In this document: positions 1 to 10,233 of the stretch, piece after piece
How the letters are laid out: each line of letters starts with the position of its first letter
Position numbering within the stretch: the stretch's first letter is position 1
Assembly (NCBI GenBank): GCA_960531495.1
Contig: OY482853.1
Span: 4,749,522-4,813,521, forward strand
DNA from: Zeus faber
Lineage: Eukaryota; Chordata; Actinopteri; Zeiformes; Zeidae
Direction: 5' to 3'
Length of the DNA stretch: 64,000 nt
Translations under genes and position numbers: made by a program
The notes under the pieces: generated by a model
Database searches by the model: none
Told to the model about the DNA's origin: nothing
What the model saw: the letters and a program-made list of their open reading frames with translations, nothing else

Positions 1-764
1 GCACTAATATTCTGTCTGATAGCTATAATTTGGTTACTGAAGAATGTAGCAAACTCCTCACATTTTTCAGTGGAGAGCATCTCTGACGGGGTTGTAGATG
101 GTGGATTAATAAGTTGATCAACAGTGAAGAAGAGCACTTTACTATTGTTGAGGATTTCATTAATGATTTTAGAGAAGAAAGACTGTCAGGCCTGTTTTTT
201 TTTTTTTTTTTATATATTTTATCGATTGAGTCTATCCTTGTAAATTTCATGATGAACCTTAAGATTTGTCTTTCTCCATTTTCGTTCTACCTGGCGACAC
301 TCTCTCTTAAGCTGCCTAATAACTGCTCCATTTCTCCAGGGGGCTTTTTGTATTTCTATGTTTTTATTTTTAACAGGTGCAATCTTATCAATGATCATTT
401 GTATTTGGGAGTTGAAGTTTTTTACAGCATCCCTAGTTGATGATGCCTTGAACAGCAGTAACTCATTTACAATTCTCTTAAAGGTTTCAATTGTTAATGA
501 TACGTTTTTTAATTGTTCGAGTACCCCTCTTTTGTACAGGAAGCGCAGACACGTCAAAGAAAATGCAACAATGATCTGAGATCCATGACATCGGGTACAG
601 TGATATTTAGTCATTTTCATATGACTGAGATAAGCCCAGTTTGATAAGTCCAGAGTATGCCCCTTATTGCGGGTGGGTCCAGAAACATGCTGAGTGAGGT
701 CAAATGCTTCCAATAGGCTAATGAAGTGTTGAGCATCTGGGTCTGTTTGTTTGTCAACATGAAT
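1..764 (-). pseudogene. LINE ORF2 endonuclease C-terminus and linker, broken
   Basis: The frame resumes on the far side of the SINE with IHVDKQTDP, then LLEAFDLTQHVSGPTRNKGH, the standard endonuclease C-terminal block. The SDH motif is present as ISDHCCIFF at about 571-582 but in a shifted frame. Next come IDKIAPVKNKNIEIQ, KAPWRN and LKRECRQVERKWRKT, the linker before reverse transcriptase. A poly-A run (195-211 on the plus strand) displaces the usual lead into FFSKIINEILNN and VDQLINPP. About 20 codons between GFLYE and IHVD seem to be missing around the SINE. Confidence 0.82.
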
Positions 765-1195
765 AGAAGAAAGAAACAGTCATTATTCATCACACAACAC
801 ACCACACTACAACACATGCTTGCACACACACACACATGCACATGCTTTGATGGTGGCCGGTGAAATGGATTCTCTGCTTTTGACCCATCCTGGCTTGTCC
901 TTCCTCTGGGGGCACAGCCAGGAGCAGTGGGCAGCATACGTGGACGCGCCCGGGGACCAGGTGATAAATGTCCATCGCTGGTCAGACCATGATGGGTGCA
1001 TGTTTTTAGTGGGGGTCCTTACTGACGTGAGGTGGAGGAAACCCCATGTGAGCACGGGGAGAACATGCAAACTCCACACAGAAAGGCTCCTGTTTGGGAG
1101 ATAACCCACCGGAGCACGGTGCCAACAGCGCCCCAGGCGGGAATCGAACCCAGGACCTTCTTGCTGTGAGGCAGCAGTGCATTCATAAAGAAAGC
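765..1195 (-). mobile_element. tRNA-derived SINE (family S1), copy 1, inserted in the LINE
   Basis: On the minus strand it begins with a tRNA-like head (CACTGCTGCCTCACAGCAAG, then a B-box-like GGTTCGATTCC near 1142-1152) and runs through the body words GTGTGGAGTTTGCATGTTCT and CACGTCAGTAAGGACCCCCA to a GATGG/CA-rich 3' part and a TTTCTTTCTTCT tail. The same order is seen at 56107-56552 in the opposite orientation. The head is truncated before the A box. The copy sits inside LINE endonuclease sequence. No convincing target-site duplication is visible. Confidence 0.72.
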
Positions 1196-1199
1196 CACA

Positions 1200-1727
1200 T
1201 TTAGATTTTGGTGGCAGATAGACAGCGATGATTAAAATCCGACGACTGCAGTATATAGATATAGAAAGGTGTTCAAAAGACGTGAATTGTCCGAGGAGGA
1301 TTTCCTTGCAGGTATCGATATCAGAGAAGACAGCAGCTGTTCCACCGCCTCTCTGGTCAGCTCTAGTGGTTTGGATGAACCTGAAATTTGGAGGCGCTGT
1401 CTCAATGAGTGCGACTGAGCCATTTCTATCCAGTCAGGTCTCAGTAAGTAGAGCGAAATCCAGGTTGTTAGTACTTATAAGCTCATTAACTAAAAATGAC
1501 ATGACAAATTCACGTTAGTGAGTGAATTTACGTTTGATAGACGGTTTTATTGTTCTGGCTGCATGGCTCTGCGGGGTACTGAGAGTTTGAGTCTTAACCG
1601 ATAGTAAATTGTTTAGATTCCTGTATGTTACAGGGAAGTTACGTAATTTCGGTCTATGGTTTATAAGTACAGGGATTTGTAGAGCAGAGTGACAGTCATT
1701 AAGGTCCAAGTGGATCGGACTCACCAA
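1200..1727 (-). pseudogene. LINE ORF2 N-terminus and apurinic endonuclease, broken
   Basis: An open frame from 1727 to 1515 has the Leu/Asn-rich lead-in common before fish CR1/L2 endonucleases. Below it, in a shifted frame, comes LDFALLTET followed by a stop where the family has Trp (TETW). The catalytic Glu of that motif is kept, and the stop lies near 1430-1436. The text continues as LDRNGSVALIETAPPNFR and the glycine-rich GGGTAV region, then IAVYLPPKSKCGFLYE just before the SINE insertion. The stop and frame changes make it inactive. Confidence 0.8.
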
Positions 1728-1731
1728 ACAT

Positions 1732-2413
1732 CAGCAGCGAACAGAAGATTTCAGCGTAAGTTCCATGTTCAAGGCGAGGAGGCGTGATCCGTGAAAGTTT
1801 GGATGAACTCCATCATGTCTGAAGACGTTTGGACGGTTCACGGAGGTCCCGAAGTTGTCCACAACCGGAACGTTGAGGGAGCAGCAGTATCCCTCGAGCC
1901 ATGTGTGTAGCTGAAGGACGCGTGAATTTTACGTCTCCAAAGCCGGGACACGGCAGCGGGCCGGAGACGACGACCCGGCGGTCCGACTGTAGAAGACCGT
2001 CAATAAGCTTCGTAAAGTCTTCTTTAAGTGTCTCCGACTGTTTGTTCCTGAGATCGTTGGTGGATGAGAGCAGTGGAGGCAGACGGGTTTTGATCCAGCA
2101 GCCGTGGGATTCTGGAGTCTATATCCCGGACGGGAGCACCCGGGTAGCAGATGGTTTTAGCCGCAGGCGGGGCGATGTGTCGAGCCACGGAGGAGCCGAC
2201 AACGAGCATGGATGGAGGTCCGGCAGCAGAGGACTTCCGAGGGACAGCAGCAGCCGAGCCAGGAGAGCACCGTCCCCCCGGTGGCGGCGCAGTCAGGCCC
2301 CCTTCTTCTTCACGTCCTCACGCAGGCTGTAGGTGTCTTTGAAGACCGACGTCTCTGTCGACCAGGCGCAAACAGTTCCCGAAATCTGTGGAGGTCGGCG
2401 TCGATGCCGGCAT
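1732..2413 (-). pseudogene. LINE ORF1 with SGNH/GDSL-type esterase domain, broken
   Basis: The likely ATG is at 2413-2411 and reads MPASTPTSTDFGN. A stop follows about 34 codons later. A second open stretch starts at 2209 with MLVVGSSVARHI, matching the first SGNH block, where the usual catalytic Ser context is GSS. It continues with CYPGAPVRDIDSRIP and LLDQN, typical of fish LINE esterases. After a frame change the block-III Asn-Asp (NDLRNKQSETLKEDF) is visible, then SGPLP and FGDVKF. A further shift leads to VVDNF and the block-V DGVHPN near 1798-1815, which holds the catalytic Asp and His. ORF1 ends near 1733. At least two frameshifts and one stop show it is inactive. In CR1-like LINEs this protein is thought to act in RNP formation or on lipids; that role is not shown here. 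Confidence 0.8.
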
Positions 2414-2750
2414 AGTTAGCAAAATGCTAGGCTAACAGGCTAGCTAACGTTAGCGCAGCGTTAACCCTGTCCACGTTCCAAAATCCGAAAAGAGCGTCCA
2501 GGCGAGGGTCCAGGCCAGGGACGAGGAGGGACATAACAGTGCAAATTATCCCAGCTCCGTCATCCCAAGCAGGGAGCTCCAGGACGCGGCTCCAGGACGC
2601 AAGACGTTGCCGGAACCGGAAGTGGTAGCTCTCACCGGAACCGGAAATCAGGTCTCCGTCAGCGTGGGCGGGCACAGCGAGGGGCTCGGCGCTCCGTCGT
2701 GCAGGCGCCAGGGGCCGGGCCCGGGGCCCGATCCAACCGGGGCGTCTGTG
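2414..2750 (-). promoter_or_regulatory. GC-rich LINE 5' leader / internal promoter region
   Basis: This is the segment upstream of ORF1 on the minus strand. It is CpG-rich, holds tandem GCTAGC/GCTAAC-type words around 2425-2455, and carries two ACCGGAA words (about 2611-2645) resembling ETS-family sites. LINE 5' leaders usually carry internal promoters, so promoter activity is inferred from position and base composition only. The boundary with the Tc1 fragment near 2750 is approximate. Confidence 0.45.
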
Positions 2751-2963
2751 CCGGAACAACGAGCCCGATCCACGGGGGCCCCACCTCACAGCTTGCAGGA
2801 CCTAAAGGATCTGCTGCTGACGTCCTGGTGCCAGACGCCACAGGACACCTCCAGGCTCTGGTGGAGTCCACGCCTCCACGGGCCACAGCTGTTTTGGTGG
2901 CACCGGGGGAAGCTACACAGCAGCAGGCAGGTGGTTTGAATGTTGCGGCTGATCGGTGCATAT
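2750..2963 (+). mobile_element. Tc1/mariner-type transposon, 3' end fragment (copy 1)
   Basis: The plus strand encodes the transposase C-terminus: GAPPHSLQDLKDLLLTSWCQ followed by an out-of-frame CVE-type end. The terminal inverted repeat, ending GCTGATCGGTGCATA, follows. It matches the copies at 7977-8694 and 45550-45764. The catalytic core is absent. It abuts the LINE leader, so one element cut the other. Confidence 0.75.
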
Positions 2964-3285
2964 ACTGTACGTAAATACTGTATGTGTGTGTGTAAATACA
3001 TTAATTTATATTGGGGTTTTTTCACTGTGTGGTGTTCTTCAGTGGGGGTGGCGGACGTCCTCCGGCTCTCTACAAAGATTCCATTGACATTGCTTTACTT
3101 ATTCTACCTCATTAATGTAACGGGAACGCGCGCACAAATGCATCCATCTCATTTCCACAATATTTGCATCTCTGAAAAAGACACGCTATCCCAGTGATAA
3201 TGTTGCGGAATCCTGTACAGAAGATAAGATGAGCGCTATCTGAGCTTCGCTCTCCACTCAAGATGACTGTTACGCAAGAAACTGG

Positions 3286-3321
<36 letters not shown>

Positions 3322-4778
3322 CCACAGACACACTCACACACATTAAATGGCCCCAAACAGCATCTCAGGGACTCAAGTGTAGTCAAGGTCAAAACTGCCA
3401 AGAAGCAGAAACACCATTCATTTCATTCACACAAACAGCATTCGCACTGTAAAGAATCTTAGATTAACCTGTTTACTTACAGTCTATGTACGGTTTACAC
3501 ATACAAACGCATAAACAGTACTATATATGTATACATGCACATAATATTCACATTCCATTGCTAAATAATTTTTATTATTATTACTATTATTTTTATTATT
3601 ATTATCATTGCCAAAAGTTTGGTTTTTGTCTTATAGTTGCTTTTTTATCTTTATTTTATTGAAGAAAGACGAGTTTGCACGACCTCCCAATTGAAGGAGC
3701 TGCAAAGAACAAAATACAACACTTTGTTTGGGAAGAAATAACAAGAAAAGCCTCTTATTGACGCCGTGCAACTGAGTAGGAGCAAGGCCACTAAGCACGG
3801 CTCACATGTGACGTCTGGTTCTGGGCTTCCTGCAGCGTTATGTAACTCATACGTCCCTGCGGCCAGCGAGACAGAAAATGTCGTCTTCAGTTCGCTGAGG
3901 CGTGCCGGCTCCTGACAGCCATTACTGTGGGCCCCACGCTCTCCCTACATTTGTGAGCATGAATACATTTCAACGACTCCCGCATTGCTCCGTCTTTTAT
4001 GATGGGGATATGTGTGAAATCTTAAAACTTCCTCTTACCGCCGGTGTGGTGTTGTTAGAGATGGCGAGATTACATCATAAATTATCATTCTAAAGAAATT
4101 GAGACCCGTCCCTATTAAAAATGATCAGAGCTTATACAAAACACCTACGAGTCAATTAATCACACTCTCACATACTGCTTTTAAATTATATTATATTATA
4201 TTACATATATGTGGCCTGCAGCTAAGATAAATGCACAGGTCTTTAGTTCAGGATTTGGCTGCGGGAGTTCACACTCACACACTTAATAGTGTGTTCAGAC
4301 TCAATTGTTATGGCATCAGACGCCTCTTGGTTCGTGGTAGAACTAAATATGCGCGTGGGAGCAGGGGCTAATGACGCTTGCCGACGGGGGCTGGAGTTGA
4401 TAGTAAAACAGATTGCACGCCAGTCAGGGTCCCGCCAGCGGGGGCAGAGCGAGACTTCTTTATTCATGTAGAAAATTAGGAGCACAAAGTCGCGAGGTAA
4501 GCGTCATGGACGGGAGGAAGCTGTTCACACTCTGAGCCAAATTTTACACTTCAAAGCATTGACTGTGTCTGAGTTTTGACAGTGAAAGATAAAGGCTATT
4601 TCGAAAGTTTTTCAGCGCATTATACATTTTATTTACAGCGCTGGATTCTCAGTCTGTCATCATCGTGGCTCGACATCAAAACATCACATTTCTCCGGCTC
4701 TAAGCCGTTAAATGCCTGCGATGTTTCCGTTTATGCTCCGCCCGTACAGGCCGGCGTAGAATTCTAAGGGATGGCGAA
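2964..4778. other. anonymous sequence with small microsatellites
   Basis: No gene or known element was recognised. It holds a (CA)n tract at 3289-3321, an ATT-rich stretch at 3571-3606 and a TTATA run near 4184-4205. The short open frames show no domain. Confidence 0.5.
3289..3321. repeat. (CA)n microsatellite
   Basis: Uninterrupted dinucleotide array of about 33 bases. Confidence 0.95.
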
Positions 4779-4895
4779 TCCCATCCATTTTCTCGAGCCG
4801 CTCATCCCTCGTTCAGGGTGAACGGAGGGGGAATGGAGTCCCAGCGAACCACAGGAGTGATGCGGGGGAAACACCTGATGCCCCGACGAAGGCAA
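4779..4895. repeat. degenerate teleost interspersed repeat
   Basis: It begins CCATCCATTTTCTCGAGCCG and continues GGGTGAACGG, GGAGTCCCAGC and AACACCTGATG. This is a decayed version of the very common fish repeat containing CATCCATTTTCTAAACCGCT, usually the 3' part of a SINE. There is no tRNA head. Confidence 0.5.
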
Positions 4896-6059
4896 TCCAC
4901 TGTGGAAATGTAGGAATTAGAAGGGTGTTTAAAGCCACGCTGCGTGTGAAGAATCCTCCATCATTTGAATAAGTCAGGAGGAAGCCATGGATAGAAGCCG
5001 GTCCACCGCCGGGTCGCCCACACAGACTCACACGACGTTTAAACCTCCCAGTGGTGCTCACCAAAGTAAAAAGAACAAACACCCGACACCAAACAATAGG
5101 AGTGGAAGCGTCGCATTGGCATTTGCTTTTTTTGCTTTTGATATGCGTGAATATAAATCCTGATTTTCAACGGAGCGCCTCCCGCTGCTGAGGCCCGCGG
5201 GCCATGCAGCGCCTCCCGTCGTCCCTACCTGCGAGGACCGGGGGGGGAGGCCGTGCACGCTCCACGCATACACCACCCAAGATACAGAAGCCGGGTCTCC
5301 GCCGCGCCACGCCTATCGCCCCACGTCAAAGCTTACGAAGGCCGAGGACCCAGGTCTCCGCCGCGCCACGCCCATGTCACAGCTTACTAAGGACGAGAAT
5401 ACCTGCAGTTCCGTGGACTAGTCGGACTACAGACTGATTCAAATCAAATTCATTTCCATTTCTAAGCCAAATTTCAGCCCATGAAATAGAACAAAATGTA
5501 CTAACAATAAAAGCGGAGGACACTGCTGTTATGTGCTGAGAACCTTTGCGGCTGAATGTTTGTTCCTGAATGTAAGTATGCCTATGTGTTAATGGATTCA
5601 ACAAACCTGTACACGACAGAAAGTCTTTCCCCGAACAACAAAAAAAAGAAAAAAAGATGCTTTGTATGCAAACCACTTTTACTTTTTTTGCAGTTGAGTG
5701 GTATTGCAAAGTGCTGTGAGGATGACTCATCATCTGCTTTCTTCCGCTCCTCGTCTTTGATGTTCAGCGTCTCACCGCATACTTCCAAGAGCGCGTTTTA
5801 GATCTCATTTCAAAACTCCTGTTTGAGTTAATAGGATGGAAAGGGGTTTAAGGCATAGCTTGCGTAAACATCATCTCTTTGTAAGATTAAAGTAAAATGC
5901 TTTTATGATCAAAGTGCATTCTTAGATGTTTGCTAATTTCTTGTCTCTCATTCTTCAGCGTTTGCGTTGTTAGGTCATCAGACAAAGTTGAAATGCTGAA
6001 AACACCGCGGCTGGATCTGCATAACTACCCTCATCGAAAAGTTTTATTCATGGCACCGT
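4896..6059. other. anonymous sequence with a local 60-bp duplication
   Basis: No gene was recognised. Between about 5290 and 5400 a segment with TCTCCGCCGCGCCACGCC, then CAGCTTAC and a purine-rich end, appears twice in tandem at a spacing near 60 bases. Part of the stretch (5190-5300) is GC-rich. Confidence 0.5.
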
Positions 6060-6605
6060 CTCACGCAACCTGCTCTCACACTTTTTCGTGCTCAAAGTCA
6101 CGAAAATGAATCTACTGAATCGTATCCCGGAGTACGATTGTTCAACTTTTTTTGTTCTACACAGAACAAAAACCAAAACCAATGCATTTCAATTGGGAGA
6201 TTTTCCTCGACTGTACTTTCATCATAAGGGACGTGGTTAGTTTGAGTTTTTGAGGAGGATTGGGGCAAAAATCTGAGAAATCGGACCGTCCATAATACGC
6301 CGCATTTACTCTTTGCAACATTTGTTGTTTTGACATATAAATAAGGAGAGGGTGCACCGCATGTATCCGCCACCCCCTCCTCTCCCATACCGCGCCCTCC
6401 TCAAGTCGAAAAATGCATTGGTTTAAATGTCGCTCAGTGCAACAGGAAAAAGTTCAGAGAAATGCTCCCAGTTTAAATGCATTGGTTTACATTTCATTCT
6501 GTGCAGCAAAAATTCGGACAATCGTGCTCCAAGACACGATTCAGTAGATTCATTTTCGTGACTTTGGGCACGAAAAAACGTGATACCGAGCGTTGTCTCC
6601 CGGTA
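6060..6605. mobile_element. foldback MITE with about 115-bp inverted arms
   Basis: The arm at about 6075-6192 (TTTTTCGTGCTCAAAGTCAC, then GAAAATGAATCTACTGAATC) is repeated inverted at about 6476-6594 (GATTCAGTAGATTCATTTTC, then GTGACTTTGGGCACGAAAAA). The arms stay similar through the ACGATTGT and CCAATGCATT segments. Inside, a block around AAATGCATTGGTTTA is duplicated in tandem (6411 and 6475). No open frame suggests a transposase. Superfamily is unknown. Confidence 0.72.
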
Positions 6606-6610
6606 CAGCA

Positions 6611-7085
6611 CAGGGGTTCTTAACTTTTTTCTGGCCCAGATTTTTGGTCACAAAATTCTCACGGCAACAGTAATCATATTGTGACAAATTCTATTATTTT
6701 TTCATATCTATGTAGATTTTGGAGCAACACGCATTGTAGCCACAATTCACATGCAGGCCTATAAGCAACAGATTGAGGCAGAAAAATAATATTTCTGACT
6801 GTGCTTTCTAAACTGACAGTGCTGGTCAAAGTGCATATTAGGAAACTAGCATCAGCTTCTTTTATGATATAGCTCTATGATATACAATAGTTATATCATA
6901 GAGCATGGAGAGATCTAGGATTATGGAAATGGATTATATAGAAATTATGATACATTTCATACATATTTAACAACGTTTTTATTAAATATACATGAATTAA
7001 ATCCAATCATATAATCATATCATCAATCTGCGACCATATCAAGTGACCTCATGTGGGGTCACAATCCCAAGGTTGACAATGTCTT
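6611..7085. mobile_element. non-autonomous hAT-like element
   Basis: The left end CAGGGGTTCTTAACTTTTT is a typical hAT terminus of the CAGTGGTTCTCAACCTTTTT type. The right side GGGGTCACAATCCCAAGGTT followed by GACAATGTCTT fits the opposite end. The 475-bp interior is AT-rich and noncoding. The flanking 8-mers GTACAGCA and ATGTAGTA match at only 4 of 8 positions, all differences being transitions, so the target duplication is unproven. Confidence 0.6.
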
Positions 7086-7640
7086 ATGTAGTATACTATT
7101 TTGTAGTTCGCTCAGGCCTTGTTTGTTTTGGCTTTTCTTTGGTACAAATCCAACATAGCGCTGCTCCCACTTTACCAAACAGCTGACGACTAATCCCGTC
7201 CTTCAGTGCGGTTTCCACTATGTCTTGTGATGGAATGCAGGCTCGCCTCCTCTCCATGTCTGCGTCTTGAATTAAATCTCACTCTCATTTTTAAAAGGGA
7301 ACTACAGCGTGCAGGGTAATAAGCACGCTACAATTGAAGATTTAGAGTGTCTGAAAGATCTAATTTCATGTCTGGCAGACGGCGGCAGACGTCTTTTGTC
7401 CTTGGGCAAAATCAACTACAGGCAATAAAATATCTGCCTACACCTGAGAGTCCAAGGAGGAAAAAAAAAAAAAGGATAAAAGAAATTGCTTTGACGCCCA
7501 GCAGGCCATTCAGTCGGGACGGAGAAGACCAATTGCGACTGTTTCTATCTGCTCCCCTCCCTCCCTTAGGCAAACTTGTCCTGCGCATTTGACCCAAACA
7601 AACTTTCTGGGAACCCTTACTCTAGTCCTGGGAAAACAAC
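7086..7640. other. anonymous sequence
   Basis: No gene or element was recognised. One 81-codon open frame (7347-7592) has no domain and includes a poly-A/Lys run. Confidence 0.45.
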
Positions 7641-7976
7641 ACACGGTTGTGTAGAATAGAATTGAATAGATTAAAATTGAGCAGAATAGAATAGAATAGA
7701 ATAGATTGCCTTTATTGCCGTTGTATAGAATACAACAAAATTATGAGTGCTGCTCCTGATCAGTGCATTAAAAAAAACAGAGGTACAAATACATAACAGA
7801 ACAAAACAACCTAAGCAACGAACAACCACAGCCAACAACACTGGTTCTAAAATAGTACTAGAATAAATAGTAAGTGGAATAAATAAATGCTATATTATTT
7901 TGCACCAAAATAAGTGTGCACTAGAATAAATAAAGTAATTTTGCACTAGTATAAGTGTAGTAATTACAGTAGAATA
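7641..7976 (-). mobile_element. LINE 3' UTR and tail
   Basis: On the minus strand an AT-rich untranslated stretch ends with the sense word TTGTATTCTATACAACGGCA, an AATAAA at about 7707-7720 and a tail of ATTCT units. This 3' end is typical of LINEs that use a short tandem tail instead of poly-A. Confidence 0.65.
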
Positions 7977-8694
7977 TACACCGATCAGCAACAACATTAA
8001 AACCACCACTAATAACCATGAACATTGTGTATGTCCCCCTTATGCCGCCAAAACAGCTGTGACCCGTGGAGGCATGGTCTCCACCAGACTCTGAAGGTGT
8101 CCTGTGGTATCTGGCACCAAGACGTTAGCAGCAGATCCTTTAAGTCCTGGAAGTTGAAGGTGGGGCCTGGGCTTGTTCTTCTAGCACATCCCACAGATGC
8201 TCCATGGAATCGGACCCTAACCCCGCCCGTCCACATGATGTAGAAGAAAACGTGATTCATCAGACCGGGCCATCTTCTTCCATTGCTCCATGGAAGAAGT
8301 GTTCTGACACCTTTCTATCATAACCAGCATAAACCTTTTCACCAATTTGTGCTATACCAGCTTTTCTGTGGGATCGAACCGGACAGAGTTAGACTTCACT
8401 CCCCACGTGCGTCAATGAGCCTTGGGAGCCCATGACCTTGTGGCCGGTTCACCGGTTGTCCTTCCTTGGACACTTTTGGTAGTAACCACTGCACAGCGGG
8501 AACAGCCACAAGACCTGTGCTTTTGAAGATGCTCTGACTCAGTCGTCCAGCATCACAATGTGCTCCTTGTCAAAGTGGCTCAGATCCTTACGCTGCTTCA
8601 ACACATCAACTTCAACAACTCACTGTTCACTTGCTGCCTCATATATCACAGCCCTTAACAGGAGCCATTGGCATGAGATGACAATTTTATTCAA
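7977..8694 (-). mobile_element. Tc1/mariner-type transposon, internally deleted (copy 2)
   Basis: The left terminal repeat starts TACACCGATCAGCAACAACA. The minus strand encodes transposase pieces: the DDE-region SDES...F block with HHVDG-like sequence near 8225-8265, and at the C-terminus FQDLKDLLLTSWCQIPQDTF near 8100-8160. Towards 8660 it keeps the N-terminal sequence and the CATATATCACAGCCC subterminal region, but the far inverted repeat is lost at about 8694. At about 718 bp it is roughly half the usual length. Deletions between the blocks and frame changes make it non-coding. Confidence 0.82.
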
Positions 8695-9145
8695 CAGGCA
8701 ACAGGTCAAACGGGTGGTGTCTGGGATGAGAAGAGTCCTTTTTAAATGTTTTTGGCTCCGCTCAGGCAGTGGGAGCTGGAGATGTCTTCCAGCGAGGGCA
8801 AAGGGCAGCCGATGAATTTCTGTGCAGTGTGGAGGACCCTCTGAAGAGCTCCCCTGTCTGCTGCTGAGCAGCCGCTGTACCGCACTGAGATACAGCACGC
8901 CAGTTCACTCCCGAAGGAGGAAGGGCAGAAGGCCACCAGCAGCTTTTCTCCCAGCCTGTTTTTCCTGAGCACTCTTGGGAAGTGTAGGGGCTGCTGTGCC
9001 TTCCTAACAACCGCAGTGGTGTTTGCAGACCAGGAAAGGTCCCCAGAGATGTGGATTCCTAGAAATTTGTCCGACTACAATGGTGCCATCCTCGAATTTG
9101 ATGATGCCGTTGGTTGGAGTGCAGTCATACAGGTGTGCAGAACAA
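8695..9145 (-). pseudogene. LINE ORF2 C-terminal remnant
   Basis: Minus-strand translation gives CTPTNGIIKFEDGTIVVG, a decayed version of the RT active-site block (family FADD, here FEDG). It then jumps to IHISGDLSWSANTTAVVRKA, RVLRKNRLGEKLLVAF, GCSAADRGALQRVL and FIGCPLPSLED. These are the standard C-terminal blocks of a fish LINE reverse transcriptase protein. The RT segment between the two blocks has been deleted. The frame fades at the Tc1 junction near 8695. Confidence 0.8.
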
Positions 9146-10069
9146 AACATGGCTGTCTTTTGTTGTCATGGGAAACACACGCAAACTATAACCTCGCACA
9201 GGTTTGGAAGCCAGGACATTCCTGCAAATATTTAAATATTTGTATAAAACAAATCCCATATGGCTCATGGTGTACTTCATTTCAAGGGTGTAAATATGCC
9301 TTCATCAGCTCAAAGACCAGTGTGGGAAATTCTTAGTTTTTATTTTGTGGAGGGCTTTTTTTGCAATTTTGACAGGGGGGGGGGGGGATGTTTTTAGTTT
9401 GATTACTAAGCTTACATGCACAACACATAAAAATGACTTTGTGCAAACACAACATGCATATATCCATAATTAAAAATGTTGTATGATGAAAATCAGGTTC
9501 CCTTGAAATTTTCCAGTGAAAAAATGAATGTTCTAGAAAGAAATTTCACATCTTAAAAAACACCTTTATGCATAATAACACAGTATGCATGAAGTGTAGC
9601 CTTTACCGTTTATTAGATCGGAGTGAAGACTAGAAGAACAGATGTTAAATGAAATAAATATGATTTTATTTTCTTTTACAAGCTCACATTCACCTAAACA
9701 AGGCGACTTGGATATCCGCCATATTTCTCCCAATTAAGGATGTATTTTAAAACTTTTTTTTTTTCTTCGCTTTTACCTTTTTACCTTACCTTGTTATCAA
9801 AGTCTAGGCAAAACATAGCTAACAGCATTGTGATCAAAAGAAGAAAAACACTTTATGCTCGACGTTAAAGTCAGTGCAGCAGACTGGAGCTCGTCTGTAT
9901 CTGCTGGAGGCTGCTGGATATGTCCACACCCTACCCCCCGCCCCCCTGCCCCTCTGGTAATGGCATCGCATACATTTTGTGTTATTTTTTGGGGAATGTT
10001 CATCCTTGTTGACAATGTTACCGAACACAATTAGCAACACTGCTTAATATTATATTCACTTCTTTGCAT
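9146..10069. other. anonymous AT-rich sequence
   Basis: No gene was recognised. It contains a G13 run at 9375-9387 and a C-rich patch near 9931-9950. Confidence 0.45.
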
Positions 10070-10233
10070 TCTTGCCAGGAAAGGCGGACCCCACCACCAG
10101 CAATGAAACAGCATAGAGGAGCACATGCATAAGGGACAAACACTGAATGGCTGTTTCTCATAAAGAGCGAGCAAATAAGGTAAATAACGTGGTTTTTTTT
10201 TGACAAAACAATTTTACGTATTACCACTTTAAC
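10070..10233 (+). repeat. dispersed repeat family A, single arm (copy 1)
   Basis: The block GGAAAGGCGGACCCCACCAC ... GAGGAGCACATGCATAAGG ... AATGGCTGTTTCTCATAAAG ... GTATTACCACTTTAAC matches both arms of the foldback element at 36895-37401. The second arm is not recognisable here. Confidence 0.65.

Larger units (their letters stand above)
1..2750 (-). mobile_element. CR1/L2-like non-LTR retrotransposon (LINE), 5' half, split by a SINE
   Basis: Read on the minus strand from 2750 down to 1, the parts come in the order expected for a CR1/L2-group LINE: a GC-rich 5' leader, an ORF1 with an SGNH-esterase-like domain, an ORF2 apurinic endonuclease, and the endonuclease-to-RT linker. The reverse transcriptase would lie beyond base 1. 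Esterase-type ORF1 proteins are known from CR1-like elements. The copy is dead: it has in-frame stops, frameshifts, a SINE at 765-1195 and a poly-A run (plus-strand T, 195-211) within the linker. LINEs are usually truncated at the 5' end, so a copy keeping its leader and ORF1 is less common than 3' fragments. Clade assignment within CR1/L2 is by eye. Confidence 0.82.
7641..9145 (-). mobile_element. LINE 3' region with (ATTCT)n tail, split by a Tc1 element
   Basis: On the minus strand the coding end of ORF2 lies at 9145-8695, and the 3' UTR at 7976-7641 ends with CAATAAAGGCAATCTATTCT and an (ATTCT)n tail (about 7641-7705). The Tc1 element at 7977-8694 sits exactly between them, where the remaining ORF2 C-terminal codons would be expected. 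The 5' truncation and tailed 3' end are as expected for target-primed insertion. Confidence 0.75.
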
